The position numbers were made by a program, and so were the translations under genes. A DNA stretch of 64,000 nucleotides from Ruminococcus sp. GTDB taxonomy: Bacteria > Bacillota > Clostridia > Oscillospirales > Ruminococcaceae. The notes under the pieces were generated by a model, which searched no databases, was not told the origin of the DNA, and saw only the letters and a program-made list of their open reading frames with translations. This document shows, one piece after another, positions 26,214-34,844 of this stretch; the stretch's first letter is position 1, and each line of letters starts with the position of its first letter. The stretch covers positions 1-64,000 of the forward strand of contig JAEELF010000012.1 of assembly GCA_016288815.1 (NCBI GenBank). The letters are read 5' to 3'.

Positions 26214-27326
26214 ATGAGAAAAACTAAGGTATTATCCGCATTTTTAGCGGCACTGCTCGCGGTATCCGCCGTGTCCTGCGGGGACGGCGGCAGCTCGGAG
26301 AAGTCCTCGGAGGAGAAGACCACAGCTGCTGAGACTACCGAGGAGACAGAGGCTGAATCCGAGGAGGAGACCGAGGCTGAAACTGAAGCCGAGACCGAGG
26401 CTGAAACAGAGGCTGAGACCGATGCTCCCGCCGAGGACGGGACTGTCAGCTTCCTCGACTATATCGAGGACGTTCCGCCTACGCCGCCGATGTGGCTCGT
26501 GACTGACCCTGCAACGGGGAATCAGCTCTATATGCTCGGCACTATCCACGTTTCCACTGACAGTACGTTCGACCTGCCCGACTATGTTATGGACGTCTAC
26601 AACAGCTGTGACAGCATCGGCGTAGAATACAACATCAAGGAGCTCGAGAGCGACTACGCGCAGCTCATGGAGTTCTCCCAGAACTTCATCTACACGGACG
26701 GCACGACCGTTGAAGATCACATCTCTCAGGAGTCCTACGATGGAGCCAAGGCTTTCTTCAAGGAATACGGCGCATACAATGCTGCTCTCGATTACTTCTG
26801 CCCCAGCTACTGGACGTCGTCTCTGCTCTCGCTTGCGCTCTCAAGCATCACTCACTTGAGCGAGGATGGCGTGGATGCCTACTTCATCGACCGCGCTGAG
26901 GAGGACGGCAAGGAGATAGTCAACATCGAGCCGCTCTCTACGGAGGTCGGCGTTATCGACTGCTATACAGATTCACTCGCAGACTTCCTGATCTCCGATT
27001 TCCTGAGCACCGAAGACATCGTCACTGAGACTGCAGAATCGCTCGGAATGCTTTACAATGCATGGGCTTCAGGTGATATGTCAGGAATTGAAGCTTATAA
27101 TGAATATGGAATGGAAGAGATCCCTGAGGAGTACATGGCAGATTACGAGGATAGTATGGATAAACAGCTGCACTGCCGCAATATCGGTATGGCTGACCGC
27201 GCTGAGGAGTTCCTCAGGAACGGCGACAATATCCTCTTCATGGTAGGAGCTATGCACTATGCCGGCGATGACGGCGTTGATGATCTCCTCGCTGCTAAGG
27301 GATATACCGTCGAGCAGATAAACTGA
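26214..27326 (+). CDS. TraB/GumN-family lipoprotein
   Basis: A signal peptide with a lipobox-like end (AVSAVSC) directs this protein to the outer membrane face. A 45-residue acidic linker of repeated ETEAE units follows. The TraB/GumN domain then has its two GxxH-type motifs, LGTIHVS and VGAMHYAG, which in relatives form a metal-dependent protease-like (Tiki) site. The substrate is unknown. GGGGTG lies 7 nt before the ATG. A consensus promoter stands directly upstream. Confidence 0.85.
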   Translation: MRKTKVLSAFLAALLAVSAVSCGDGGSSEKSSEEKTTAAETTEETEAESEEETEAETEAETEAETEAETDAPAEDGTVSFLDYIEDVPPTPPMWLVTDPATGNQLYMLGTIHVSTDSTFDLPDYVMDVYNSCDSIGVEYNIKELESDYAQLMEFSQNFIYTDGTTVEDHISQESYDGAKAFFKEYGAYNAALDYFCPSYWTSSLLSLALSSITHLSEDGVDAYFIDRAEEDGKEIVNIEPLSTEVGVIDCYTDSLADFLISDFLSTEDIVTETAESLGMLYNAWASGDMSGIEAYNEYGMEEIPEEYMADYEDSMDKQLHCRNIGMADRAEEFLRNGDNILFMVGAMHYAGDDGVDDLLAAKGYTVEQIN

Positions 27327-27344
27327 GCTGGCTATGATTCCCGC

Positions 27345-27373
27345 TTGACTATCCGCTGCGGGCGGAGTATCAT
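27345..27373 (+). promoter_or_regulatory. Sigma-A promoter for the dockerin esterase
   Basis: TTGACT (27345-27350), a 17-nt spacer and TATCAT (27368-27373), 36 nt before the start. The spacer is GC-rich. Confidence 0.65.
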
Positions 27374-27408
27374 TATGATGTAAGGCATTTACCGATTGGA
27401 GGAAAAAT

Positions 27409-29034
27409 ATGAAAAAGATCATTTCGATGTTATCTGCCGCGGCACTCGCGGTATCCGCTGTGACTGCCATGCCGTGCAGCTCCGCACAGGAGGCTCCCGC
27501 GGAGAAGAACAGTATCGTCTTTCTCGGGGACAGTATCGCGGCGGGGTACGGTCTTTCCGCTGACGAGCACTGCTACGCGGAGATATGCGGAGATTACCTC
27601 GGCTGGGATGTCGATAATCTCGCGGTCTCCGGCTACGACACCGACGACCTCAAGGCGCAGCTCAGCTCGCTTTCCGCTGAGGACAGTGCTGCTGTCTCAG
27701 ATGCGGAGGTAGTGGTCATTTCTATCGGCGGCAACGACATAATCCATTATTTCTCACGCGGACTGCTCTCCTATGCCGCGAACAAGGGCTTCCTCAACGA
27801 GGGGTACACCGCTGAACAGGCGACGAGCATCGAAAAGCCCTCCATGACTCAGCTCATGGATATGCTCAACGTTGACGGCGAGGGCGGTCTGAAGCAGTAC
27901 ATCAACGAAGGCGGTACGAAGGCGCAGATCGACCTCTCCACGCAGCTCAGCACGATAAAGTCCGGGCTCATTGAGACCGTGAACGGCACTGAGGGCTATA
28001 TCCCCGGGAAGGTCATTCCTGCGATATCGGACGCTGTCGGCATGATAAGGGAGAAGAACCCCGACGCGCAGATAATCGTGCAGACTATCTACCAGCCTAT
28101 CGAGATACAGTATGACTTCCTCACCGAGAACCTCGGTTCGAGCGCTACAAAGGCGGTGGGACTGCTCAGGTTCGACCTTGAGAAGATCCTCGACGAATTC
28201 CGCACCGAGCTCTCGGCAGTCGACGGGATTACCGTTGCGGACGTCTTCGCGGATTTCTCCTCGATACCGCAGGCGGACAAGGCGAACAAGACCCCCGGCT
28301 ATGCGTGGTACTTCACAAGTATGCAGAGGGCTTCGTTCAAGGAGATGGACTTCCACCCGAATCAGGCGGGGCACGTTGCTATCGCGGCGACTGTCCTCGA
28401 TACGATAGGTCTGCTGCATAACGACTGCGGACTGCTCTCGGATTCGTTCCTCGGGCTCGCTGACAGGGAGAACTACCCCGCTCAGGCGCTCGCGACATAT
28501 AACAGGGTCGCCGGCGACCGTGCTGAGGCTGAACGCACCAGCACTACGACGACGTCCACGACAACAACTACGACCACTACGACGACTTCTACAACTACTA
28601 CGACTACGACGACCACTACCACTACTACGACTTCAACAACTACCACCACGACCTCCGCAACGACAACAACTACTACTTCTTCTGCGACCTCAACCACAAC
28701 TTCATCAAAGACCACCACTTCCACCTCACAGACTTCGTCCTCCACGACTTCATCGTCCACCACCACGACTCAGCCTGTGAAGACGGTCAAGCCCGGCGAC
28801 GTGAACCACGACGGTCTTATCGACGGTGCGGATGCTTCGATGATACTCTACGCTAACGCCAACGGCATCGAGGAGAACCTCACGCCCGAGGAGCGGGAGG
28901 CTGCCGACATCAATCAAGATGACCTCATCGACGGCGTTGACGCTTCGATGCTGCTCATCTACAACGTCTACACCGCAAACAACGGGGAGCTGTCGCTGAC
29001 AGACTGGATAAGGATAATGTTTTCGAGTAAATAA
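27409..29034 (+). CDS. Secreted SGNH/GDSL esterase with Thr-rich linker and type I dockerin
   Basis: The signal peptide (1-27) is followed by an SGNH hydrolase domain. Ser42 in FLGDSIAAG is the nucleophile, ISIGGND is block III, and D314-F-H316 in MDFHPNQAGH supplies the Asp/His pair. Such cellulosomal enzymes are often carbohydrate esterases, but specificity cannot be read here. A linker of about 80 residues, almost pure Thr/Ser, joins a C-terminal dockerin with two calcium loops (DVNHDGLIDGADAS and DINQDDLIDGVDAS). This dockerin differs from those of the glycosidases downstream. GGAGG precedes the ATG. Confidence 0.92.
   Translation: MKKIISMLSAAALAVSAVTAMPCSSAQEAPAEKNSIVFLGDSIAAGYGLSADEHCYAEICGDYLGWDVDNLAVSGYDTDDLKAQLSSLSAEDSAAVSDAEVVVISIGGNDIIHYFSRGLLSYAANKGFLNEGYTAEQATSIEKPSMTQLMDMLNVDGEGGLKQYINEGGTKAQIDLSTQLSTIKSGLIETVNGTEGYIPGKVIPAISDAVGMIREKNPDAQIIVQTIYQPIEIQYDFLTENLGSSATKAVGLLRFDLEKILDEFRTELSAVDGITVADVFADFSSIPQADKANKTPGYAWYFTSMQRASFKEMDFHPNQAGHVAIAATVLDTIGLLHNDCGLLSDSFLGLADRENYPAQALATYNRVAGDRAEAERTSTTTTSTTTTTTTTTTSTTTTTTTTTTTTTTSTTTTTTSATTTTTTSSATSTTTSSKTTTSTSQTSSSTTSSSTTTTQPVKTVKPGDVNHDGLIDGADASMILYANANGIEENLTPEEREAADINQDDLIDGVDASMLLIYNVYTANNGELSLTDWIRIMFSSK
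28540..28780 (+). repeat. ACN-triplet low-complexity tract encoding the Thr/Ser linker
   Basis: About 240 bp of ACN and TCN codons (runs of ACTACGAC units) encode the linker. Mixed synonymous codons break perfect repetition, but long runs remain and could change length by slippage in multiples of three. Confidence 0.85.
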
Positions 29035-29038
29035 AACG

Positions 29039-29069
29039 AAAGGGAGGCAATTCAGCCTCCCTTTTTTTC
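29039..29069 (+). terminator. Intrinsic terminator of the esterase gene
   Basis: AGGGAGGC and GCCTCCCT form an 8-bp stem with a 6-nt loop, followed by a T-rich tract (TTTTTTTCT). Confidence 0.93.
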
Positions 29070-29076
29070 TGTTATC

Positions 29077-29670
29077 TCATTCAGTGGGCGGAATGTCTGT
29101 ACTGCCGGGAGCCGCTTCGGGTGCTTCTTCGCCGCTGCGAAAGGAGCTGTCCGTCACGGTGAGCTCCGTGAACGTCATCGTCAGCTCGTTGTTCGGCATG
29201 GAGAAGCCGCAGAGGTGCCCCTCCTTATCGACTGAGAGGACGTAGTCCCCGCCGTCAAGCGTTCCCCTGATGTCGAGCGCGTCGCCGTTTTCCTCGCCTC
29301 TGAGCTCCTCAAGACGCGCATTGCTGTCCACGGCTGCTATGAGGTTGAGCGTCATGGCTCTGACCGGCAGTGCGGACTGCGGCACGGAGAACTCCAGTCC
29401 CTTGTAGGAGGCTGTGGTCTCGCCCTCACTGAATGAGAGCTTGACGCCGCTCAGCGTGTTCGGCGAGGAGAACTCGATAGCCCACATACCGTCGCCGAAG
29501 CGCTGTATCTCGCCCTCTGCTGTGAGCTTACCGAGGGTGATGTGCGCATTGGCGGTGAAGGCGCTGCTGAGGGAATTGCTGCGGGTGGACTCGCTCGCGG
29601 TCGGCATGGAGCACGCTGCAAGCAGCGCCGCAGTCATAATGGTCAGGACGAATGCAAAAAGTCGTTTCAT
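29077..29670 (-). CDS. Hypothetical lipoprotein
   Basis: A 197-residue protein with an N-terminal signal and lipobox LLAAC. The mature part is beta-rich and alternates short strands (HITLGKLTAEGEIQRF, GMWAIEFSSPNTLSGVKLSF), recalling LolA/LppX-like lipid-binding folds. That resemblance is inference. The C-terminus is Pro/Glu-rich. It lies downstream of nnr on the same strand, separated by about 50 nt. Confidence 0.7.
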   Translation of the reverse strand: MKRLFAFVLTIMTAALLAACSMPTASESTRSNSLSSAFTANAHITLGKLTAEGEIQRFGDGMWAIEFSSPNTLSGVKLSFSEGETTASYKGLEFSVPQSALPVRAMTLNLIAAVDSNARLEELRGEENGDALDIRGTLDGGDYVLSVDKEGHLCGFSMPNNELTMTFTELTVTDSSFRSGEEAPEAAPGSTDIPPTE

Positions 29671-29722
29671 AATTATCTCTCCTGTCAGATTGGTGAAAAC
29701 AGCTTTTACATTCCTTTGCTTT

Positions 29723-31423
29723 TTACGTCCTGTGCTTTTCCTTCAGTATCCTGAATGAATCGGACAGCGAATCCACGATGTCACGCGGGAGCATTGCCTC
29801 CTGACCGAGCCTTTCAGCTGCTGCGTCGCCGGCGAGACCGTGTATGTACACTGCCGCACAGCAGGCGTCGAACACGGTATAGCCCTGCGCGATGACCGAG
29901 CCTATGATACCCGCGAGGACGTCCCCGCTGCCGCCTCTGCTCATTCCGGCGTTGCCGGTGTGGTTAGCGGCGGTGGTGCGGCTGTCCGCGACTACCGTTC
30001 CCGCTCCCTTGAGGACTACGGTCACGCCGTATTTCTCGGCGAGCTTCTCGGCGACGGTGAAGCGATTGTCCGCTACAGCCTTTATCTCGCAGCCGAGCAG
30101 CCGCGCCATTTCGCCCATATGCGGAGTGAGGACCACGTCCGTTTTTTTCTTCATTAGAATATCTATGTCCGACGCTATGCAGTTTATTCCGTCTGCGTCG
30201 ATAATTACCGGCGACTTTGAGTTTTCGATGACGAATTTTGTCAGCTCGGCGGTGTCGGGAGTCACTCCCATGCCGCAGCCGATGACGACTGCGCTCGCCT
30301 TGTCCATTGCCTTCTGTATGGCTTCGCGGCTGCTGTCGTAGAGCATATAGCCGAAGTCGTCGCAGTCAAGCTCGATGAAGGTAGCCTCCGGGGCGAGGAC
30401 TGCCGCTGCGTCGATACACTTCTCAACTGACGCGAGCTGTACAAGCCCTGCGCCGCTCCTGAGTGCTCCCAGCGCAGCCAGCGACGCAGCCCCGCGCATG
30501 GAGCTGCTGCCTGCGATGATGAGCACCTTGCCGAAGCTGCCCTTGTGGGCGTCCTTCTCACGCGCGGGAGGGAAGCCGGCAAGCTGCCAGCGGTCGATGC
30601 GGTGGTAAATACGTCCGCCGTCGAGGATAGAAAGCGCCTCGCGGGGGATACCGATGTCCGCGACGGTGACCTTGCCGCAGTAAGCCTTCAGCGGGTACTG
30701 GGTCATGCCTGCCTTCATGAAGCCGAAGGTCAGGGTCTCGTCAGCCTTGAAGGTGCCGGGGGAGGCTGTTCCGAGGTGGCCGTTGCCGCCGCTCGGGATA
30801 TCGACTGCTATGCGGTATGCGCCCGAGCCGATGTTGAATATCGCGGCGATGTCGCTGCTGAGCTCGCCGTGGAAGCCCGTTCCGAAGACGCCGTCCACGA
30901 TGACGTGGGCGTCAACTATCGCTGCCTGAACGGTCTCGATACGCTTCTTCTCGCGCACGAGAATGCTCTCGAGCGGGCTGAGCTCCTTCTTGTTCTTCAG
31001 CTCGCGGACGTCGCTGACCTGCGAGAGCGACATATAATCGAGCTCAGCCGCCTCTATCGCGGCTGCCTCGTTCTTGCTGCGGTATGCCTTGATGATGTTC
31101 ACGCGCTTCTCCGGGAGCTGCTCGAACATCTCCTGCGCGAGCGTCGATGACGGCTCCCCGCAGAGCATTATCACTGTGACGTTGTAGCCTCTGTAGACCA
31201 GCTTTTCGGCTGCCACGAAGCAGTCGCCGCCGTTGTTGCCGGAGCCAGCAAGGAAGACTACCGAGGTCTCCTCCGGCGGAAGTCCTGTTTCGCGGCGGCA
31301 GCAGGCGTCGGTCATGTCCGCGAGAGCGCGTCCGGCGTTGAGCATGAGCGAGAGCAGCGGCACGCCTATTTTTTCGGTGTTCTCCTCGACCCGCCTCATC
31401 TGTTCCGGGGTGAGTATCTGCAT
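29723..31423 (-). CDS. nnr: Bifunctional NAD(P)H-hydrate epimerase/dehydratase
   Basis: A repair enzyme for hydrated NAD(P)H. The N-terminal epimerase domain (NnrE) has FLAGSGNNGGDCFVAAEKL and FGTGFHGELS. The C-terminal ADP/ATP-dependent dehydratase (NnrD) has VLIIAGSSSMRGAASL, VLTPHMGEMARLLG and the GGSGDVLAGIIG loop. A roughly 60-residue Lys/Glu-rich insertion (about residues 110-165) sits inside the epimerase part. AAGGAGG precedes the ATG. It lies in an operon after the DUF6106-like gene. Confidence 0.92.
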   Translation of the reverse strand: MQILTPEQMRRVEENTEKIGVPLLSLMLNAGRALADMTDACCRRETGLPPEETSVVFLAGSGNNGGDCFVAAEKLVYRGYNVTVIMLCGEPSSTLAQEMFEQLPEKRVNIIKAYRSKNEAAAIEAAELDYMSLSQVSDVRELKNKKELSPLESILVREKKRIETVQAAIVDAHVIVDGVFGTGFHGELSSDIAAIFNIGSGAYRIAVDIPSGGNGHLGTASPGTFKADETLTFGFMKAGMTQYPLKAYCGKVTVADIGIPREALSILDGGRIYHRIDRWQLAGFPPAREKDAHKGSFGKVLIIAGSSSMRGAASLAALGALRSGAGLVQLASVEKCIDAAAVLAPEATFIELDCDDFGYMLYDSSREAIQKAMDKASAVVIGCGMGVTPDTAELTKFVIENSKSPVIIDADGINCIASDIDILMKKKTDVVLTPHMGEMARLLGCEIKAVADNRFTVAEKLAEKYGVTVVLKGAGTVVADSRTTAANHTGNAGMSRGGSGDVLAGIIGSVIAQGYTVFDACCAAVYIHGLAGDAAAERLGQEAMLPRDIVDSLSDSFRILKEKHRT

Positions 31424-31438
31424 ATCTATCCCTCCTTA

Positions 31439-31963
31439 TCAGTCGAGCTCGCGCCTGAGTTTCGGCGAAAGAGCCCGCTTCACGTTGCTGAGCATTTTTT
31501 CGTCCGGGGCGAAGACAAGTCGCGCTGAGCCGTAGTTCTCGTCCTCGAAGTCTGCGTAGTACTCATGCGAGGCGATGTTGTCCGAGGCGAGGACGGTGGT
31601 GAGGTCCTCGGAGTCAGGGACGTCATCGGTGTACTTCCCGAAGGCTGTGAACTGCTTCACCTCGACGGTCAGCAGCGACGAGCGGCGCTTCTTGGCGATT
31701 ATCTTGTCAACGTCCAGCGAGCCGTTCGTGAATGTGTACTCATACTCGACGTAGGTGCCCTGCACGAGGAAGTAGGTGCCGTAGCCCGCGGCGGCGGCAA
31801 GTATCAGTCCGGCGAACGCGAAGAGCGGCTTGCCGAGCTGGAGCAGTGAGAATGCCGTGAGCACGAGCACTGCGAGCGTCCCGGCGACTATCATCAGTAT
31901 CCTTTTGGTGCGCATTCCGGCGTTTTCGCCGCGTTTTACGAGCTGTTCTGCAAAATTGTCCAT
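31439..31963 (-). CDS. DUF6106-like membrane protein
   Basis: A 174-residue protein beginning MDNFAEQLVKRG, with two adjacent membrane helices (about 23-43 and 47-67), then a cytoplasmic PH-like region (YEYTFTNGSLDVDKIIAKK...LVFAPDEKMLSNVKRAL). It resembles the DUF6106 family of gut clostridia. The function is unknown. GGAGAA precedes the ATG at 31963; the longer upstream frame has no ribosome site. It ends 15 nt before nnr. Confidence 0.75.
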   Translation of the reverse strand: MDNFAEQLVKRGENAGMRTKRILMIVAGTLAVLVLTAFSLLQLGKPLFAFAGLILAAAAGYGTYFLVQGTYVEYEYTFTNGSLDVDKIIAKKRRSSLLTVEVKQFTAFGKYTDDVPDSEDLTTVLASDNIASHEYYADFEDENYGSARLVFAPDEKMLSNVKRALSPKLRRELD

Positions 31964-32065
31964 ATCTGTTCTCCGTTCTTTTTTTGATATAAATATAATA
32001 ACACATTTTGCCGGAAATGGCAACAATTATTTGCTTTACGGGCGGTCTGATGCAAAGGGTGCCGT

Positions 32066-32099
32066 ACAAAACAGAAGGGCGGCTCGCCGTGAGCCGCCC
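32066..32099 (-). terminator. Terminator of the GH9 gene (minus strand)
   Basis: GGGCGGCTC and GAGCCGCCC (plus-strand arms 32077-32085 and 32091-32099) form a perfect 9-bp stem. Read on the minus strand it is followed by TTCTGTTTTGT. Confidence 0.8.
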
Positions 32100-32106
32100 G
32101 GAAGTA

Positions 32107-34482
32107 TCAGTCTACAGGCAGTGAGGTCACTATGCCTGCTTCGTATTTCTGAATCACGAGTGCGTCGCTGTTGGTGACGCCGTCGCTGCCGCCGGTAACA
32201 TCAGCGTTCTTTCTGCCCTGTTCGGTGAGTGAGAACTCATCGGGGTCTGCCTGTGAACGCATGATCGCTACGGAGTCTGCCATGTTGACATCGCCGTCCT
32301 CGTTCGCGTCGCCGGCGAGGTACTTATCGGTGCCGCCGGTCGGACCTACCAGTATCTCCTGGGAGGTGGTGGTAATGTCGGTGGGAGCGGTGGTGGTAGT
32401 GGTGCTGGTCGTGGTCTTAGGAGCTGTGGTGGTCACGGGGGAGTCGCTGCCTGTACCGCCGAGACCGTCGGCGTAGGTGCCGTCCGGCTCATAGCCGTAG
32501 TAGAGGTCGCCGTTGACGTACACGGGAACATACGGCGATACGATCCCGACTGCCTTGCCCTCTGCGTCAGTCGTGGATGAAGCACCGAGCAGCTCCTTGT
32601 TGGAGAAGTCGTTTTCAGCGTTCCAGCCGTTGCCGTAGTCGGGGAATACGAACGCGAGCAGTATCTCGCACTGCTGCATACCCTCGGAGACAGGCACTAC
32701 AGCGCGTCCGTCCGGGAGATTGACCTCGACGTAGTAAATATCACCGTCATAGTGCATGATGTCGGATATTTCAGCAGACTTGATGCCTTTGCCGGAATAC
32801 ATTGCTGACTGGTCGCGGTCGCAGCGGACTACAACGTCCTCGGGCTTCTTGCCAGCAGCCTTTATCTCACTGAGATCCATGTAGTAGCGGAAGGAGATGT
32901 TGTCCTGGACTCTTGCCGGCCATGCGGAGTGATTCGTGACCTTGAAGCTGATAGTCGCACCGCTCGATGCGTTCGTCTTGAATGTAGTTTCAACGTAGAA
33001 CTCCGGACCGTCGTGGACTTCCTTCTCAGGGAAGTTCGGGTCGGTAGTTCCGCCGTACTTGTCGGTCATAGCGCAGAGGAGCGCAGTGTATCCGGCGTTG
33101 TAGTCGGTCGCGACCTCGTTGTTGATGTAGTTTCCACGGTCGTCCTCATAGGTTCCGTCCGAATTGGGGCCTCCTACAAGCGCACCGTAGAGGATATGAC
33201 GGCTCATCACGGGATATGCCTCAGCATTTTTCCACGAAGCATGAGCTGTACGGTGGTGGGGATTGTGCGGGTAGTTTTCGCCGTAGCCGCAGACATAGCT
33301 GAAGTTGTTCGGGTTATCGCCGAGAATAAAGTTTATCTGAGTCTCATAGAAGTCTTTGTACTTCGATGTGTCGCCGCTGAGAACAGTGTCACACGCAACG
33401 GAAGCGAGGAAGCCGGTCGTTGCGGCGTATCTCAGGCAGCCCCAGTTTGTCAGCCAGCGCATACCGCCGGGAACGGTCTTGAGCTGATCGCTGGTGAGCC
33501 AGAAATTAAGGTGCTTCTGGACGTGTGTTATCGCGTCGGCGTCGCCGGTGATGATAGCGTAGAGCAGCATCGCGCCCTGAAGGTTGTCGTCCCAGCAGTG
33601 GCTCCAGCCGTATGCCATGGACGTCTCCTCGCCGAGCATTCTGCTCTGCTTGGGGAGGTAGCTCGTTGCAAGGTCGAGGTATTTCGAGTCGTTGGTGGCG
33701 ATATAGAGCCAGTCAGCAGCATAGAGGAGCTGATCGTAGCAATGGCTCGAACGATAGAAGCCCGAGGCGTTGCTGTCATTGTATACGGAATCGTCAGGCG
33801 AAGCAGCAGCGAGCTCGAAAAGGTGCTCGGCGTGCTCGATATACGACGCCGTTTTTGATGAGCTTATCCTGCCGTCAAGGGCGGCCGCTCCGGCTGCGAG
33901 CGCTGCTGCCATTTCACCGAAAACAGCACAGCAGCCGTCGGAAGCTTTCAGCGTTGCGCGGGCAGAATCGATCGATGTGCCGCTGTCAGACATACCGTAC
34001 TCATACAGCTCGACGGGTCCCCACCATGTGTGGTCCACAGTGCCGTTGCCGACCTGATAAACGACCGAGGAGCCGAGATCGCAGTTAACGAAGTAGTCGA
34101 GCGCGTACTCAAGGTTGTTGACGTAGTTTGTCATCTCGCCGCATTTCTCAATGCCGTCGGGGTACTGATAGAGTCCCCATGCGAGCATGGATGCGGAGTA
34201 AGCCATAGGAAGATTGAACTTGACGTGGTCGCCGGCGTCGTACCAGCCGCCCTTGATCTCGTCGGTCATGGTGGAGTCTGCTCTCCACTCTACGCGGTTC
34301 CACTCAGGGAGCGGACCAGCCTGCTGCACTTCATAGAAGTACAGCGATTTTTGCAGCGCTTCGGCGTAGTTCGGCGTGCTTGCTGCCGAGACCGTTCCGG
34401 AGCTGCCCGTCATTCCCGATACACCGAGCGACGAGACAAGTATGGCGGCAGAAATGATACCGCCTGTGATCCTTCTGAACAT
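32107..34482 (-). CDS. GH9 endoglucanase with CBM3c-like module and dockerin
   Basis: A secreted cellulase with signal peptide 1-34. The GH9 catalytic domain (about 37-480) contains D82-A-G-D85, a family histidine in NPHHRTAHA and general-acid Glu456 in NEVATDYN. A CBM3c-like module (about 485-640) follows directly, the 'theme B' arrangement associated with processive endoglucanases. A Thr/Pro linker then leads to a dockerin with AGDANEDGDVNMADSVAIM and a second half GGSDGVTNSDAL. It is divergent from the mannanase/GH9 operon. A GAGGAG ribosome site precedes the ATG. Confidence 0.95.
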   Translation of the reverse strand: MFRRITGGIISAAILVSSLGVSGMTGSSGTVSAASTPNYAEALQKSLYFYEVQQAGPLPEWNRVEWRADSTMTDEIKGGWYDAGDHVKFNLPMAYSASMLAWGLYQYPDGIEKCGEMTNYVNNLEYALDYFVNCDLGSSVVYQVGNGTVDHTWWGPVELYEYGMSDSGTSIDSARATLKASDGCCAVFGEMAAALAAGAAALDGRISSSKTASYIEHAEHLFELAAASPDDSVYNDSNASGFYRSSHCYDQLLYAADWLYIATNDSKYLDLATSYLPKQSRMLGEETSMAYGWSHCWDDNLQGAMLLYAIITGDADAITHVQKHLNFWLTSDQLKTVPGGMRWLTNWGCLRYAATTGFLASVACDTVLSGDTSKYKDFYETQINFILGDNPNNFSYVCGYGENYPHNPHHRTAHASWKNAEAYPVMSRHILYGALVGGPNSDGTYEDDRGNYINNEVATDYNAGYTALLCAMTDKYGGTTDPNFPEKEVHDGPEFYVETTFKTNASSGATISFKVTNHSAWPARVQDNISFRYYMDLSEIKAAGKKPEDVVVRCDRDQSAMYSGKGIKSAEISDIMHYDGDIYYVEVNLPDGRAVVPVSEGMQQCEILLAFVFPDYGNGWNAENDFSNKELLGASSTTDAEGKAVGIVSPYVPVYVNGDLYYGYEPDGTYADGLGGTGSDSPVTTTAPKTTTSTTTTTAPTDITTTSQEILVGPTGGTDKYLAGDANEDGDVNMADSVAIMRSQADPDEFSLTEQGRKNADVTGGSDGVTNSDALVIQKYEAGIVTSLPVD

Positions 34483-34547
34483 TGTAAAAGCTCTCCTCTC
34501 ATACTAATTTGGAGCTCATGCTCCGTCCTCACGTCTTTTACCAGTAA

Positions 34548-34576
34548 ATTATGCCATATTTTCTACAGATTGTCAA
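34548..34576 (-). promoter_or_regulatory. Sigma-A promoter for the minus-strand GH9 gene
   Basis: On the minus strand TTGACA (plus 34571-34576), a 17-nt spacer and CATAAT (plus 34548-34553). The 5' leader contains a GGAGC/GCTCC hairpin at 34511-34524. Confidence 0.78.
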
Positions 34577-34708
34577 GTATTTAGGTCAAATTGCCGGGCG
34601 ATTTCTTGTTTTTCAGCATGAGATCTGCCGCTGCACGCCCATTCCTTGCGGAGTGAGGAGGGGAGTTATCAATAATTGCTGTTTTTATGTTAATTTTGTG
34701 AAAAGTCC

Positions 34709-34737
34709 TTGCATTTTTCTGACGAAAGTGATATTAT
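34709..34737 (+). promoter_or_regulatory. Sigma-A promoter for the mannanase/GH9 operon
   Basis: TTGCAT (34709-34714), a 17-nt spacer and TATTAT (34732-34737). The remaining gap of about 130 bp between the divergent promoters is AT-rich. I see no clear operator palindrome in it. Confidence 0.7.
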
Positions 34738-34844
34738 TGTAGTGTATGATTACGGATAGTTTATTTTGAAATTATTTTACTCTATGTATCAAATATTTTT
34801 AGGCAAATATAGATCAAGGAGGAATTATTCTGAACAGAAAAAAC

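Noticed and set aside
28540..28780. CRISPR array or minisatellite
   Set aside because: The repeats are ACN/TCN codons of an in-frame Thr/Ser linker, not spaced direct repeats.
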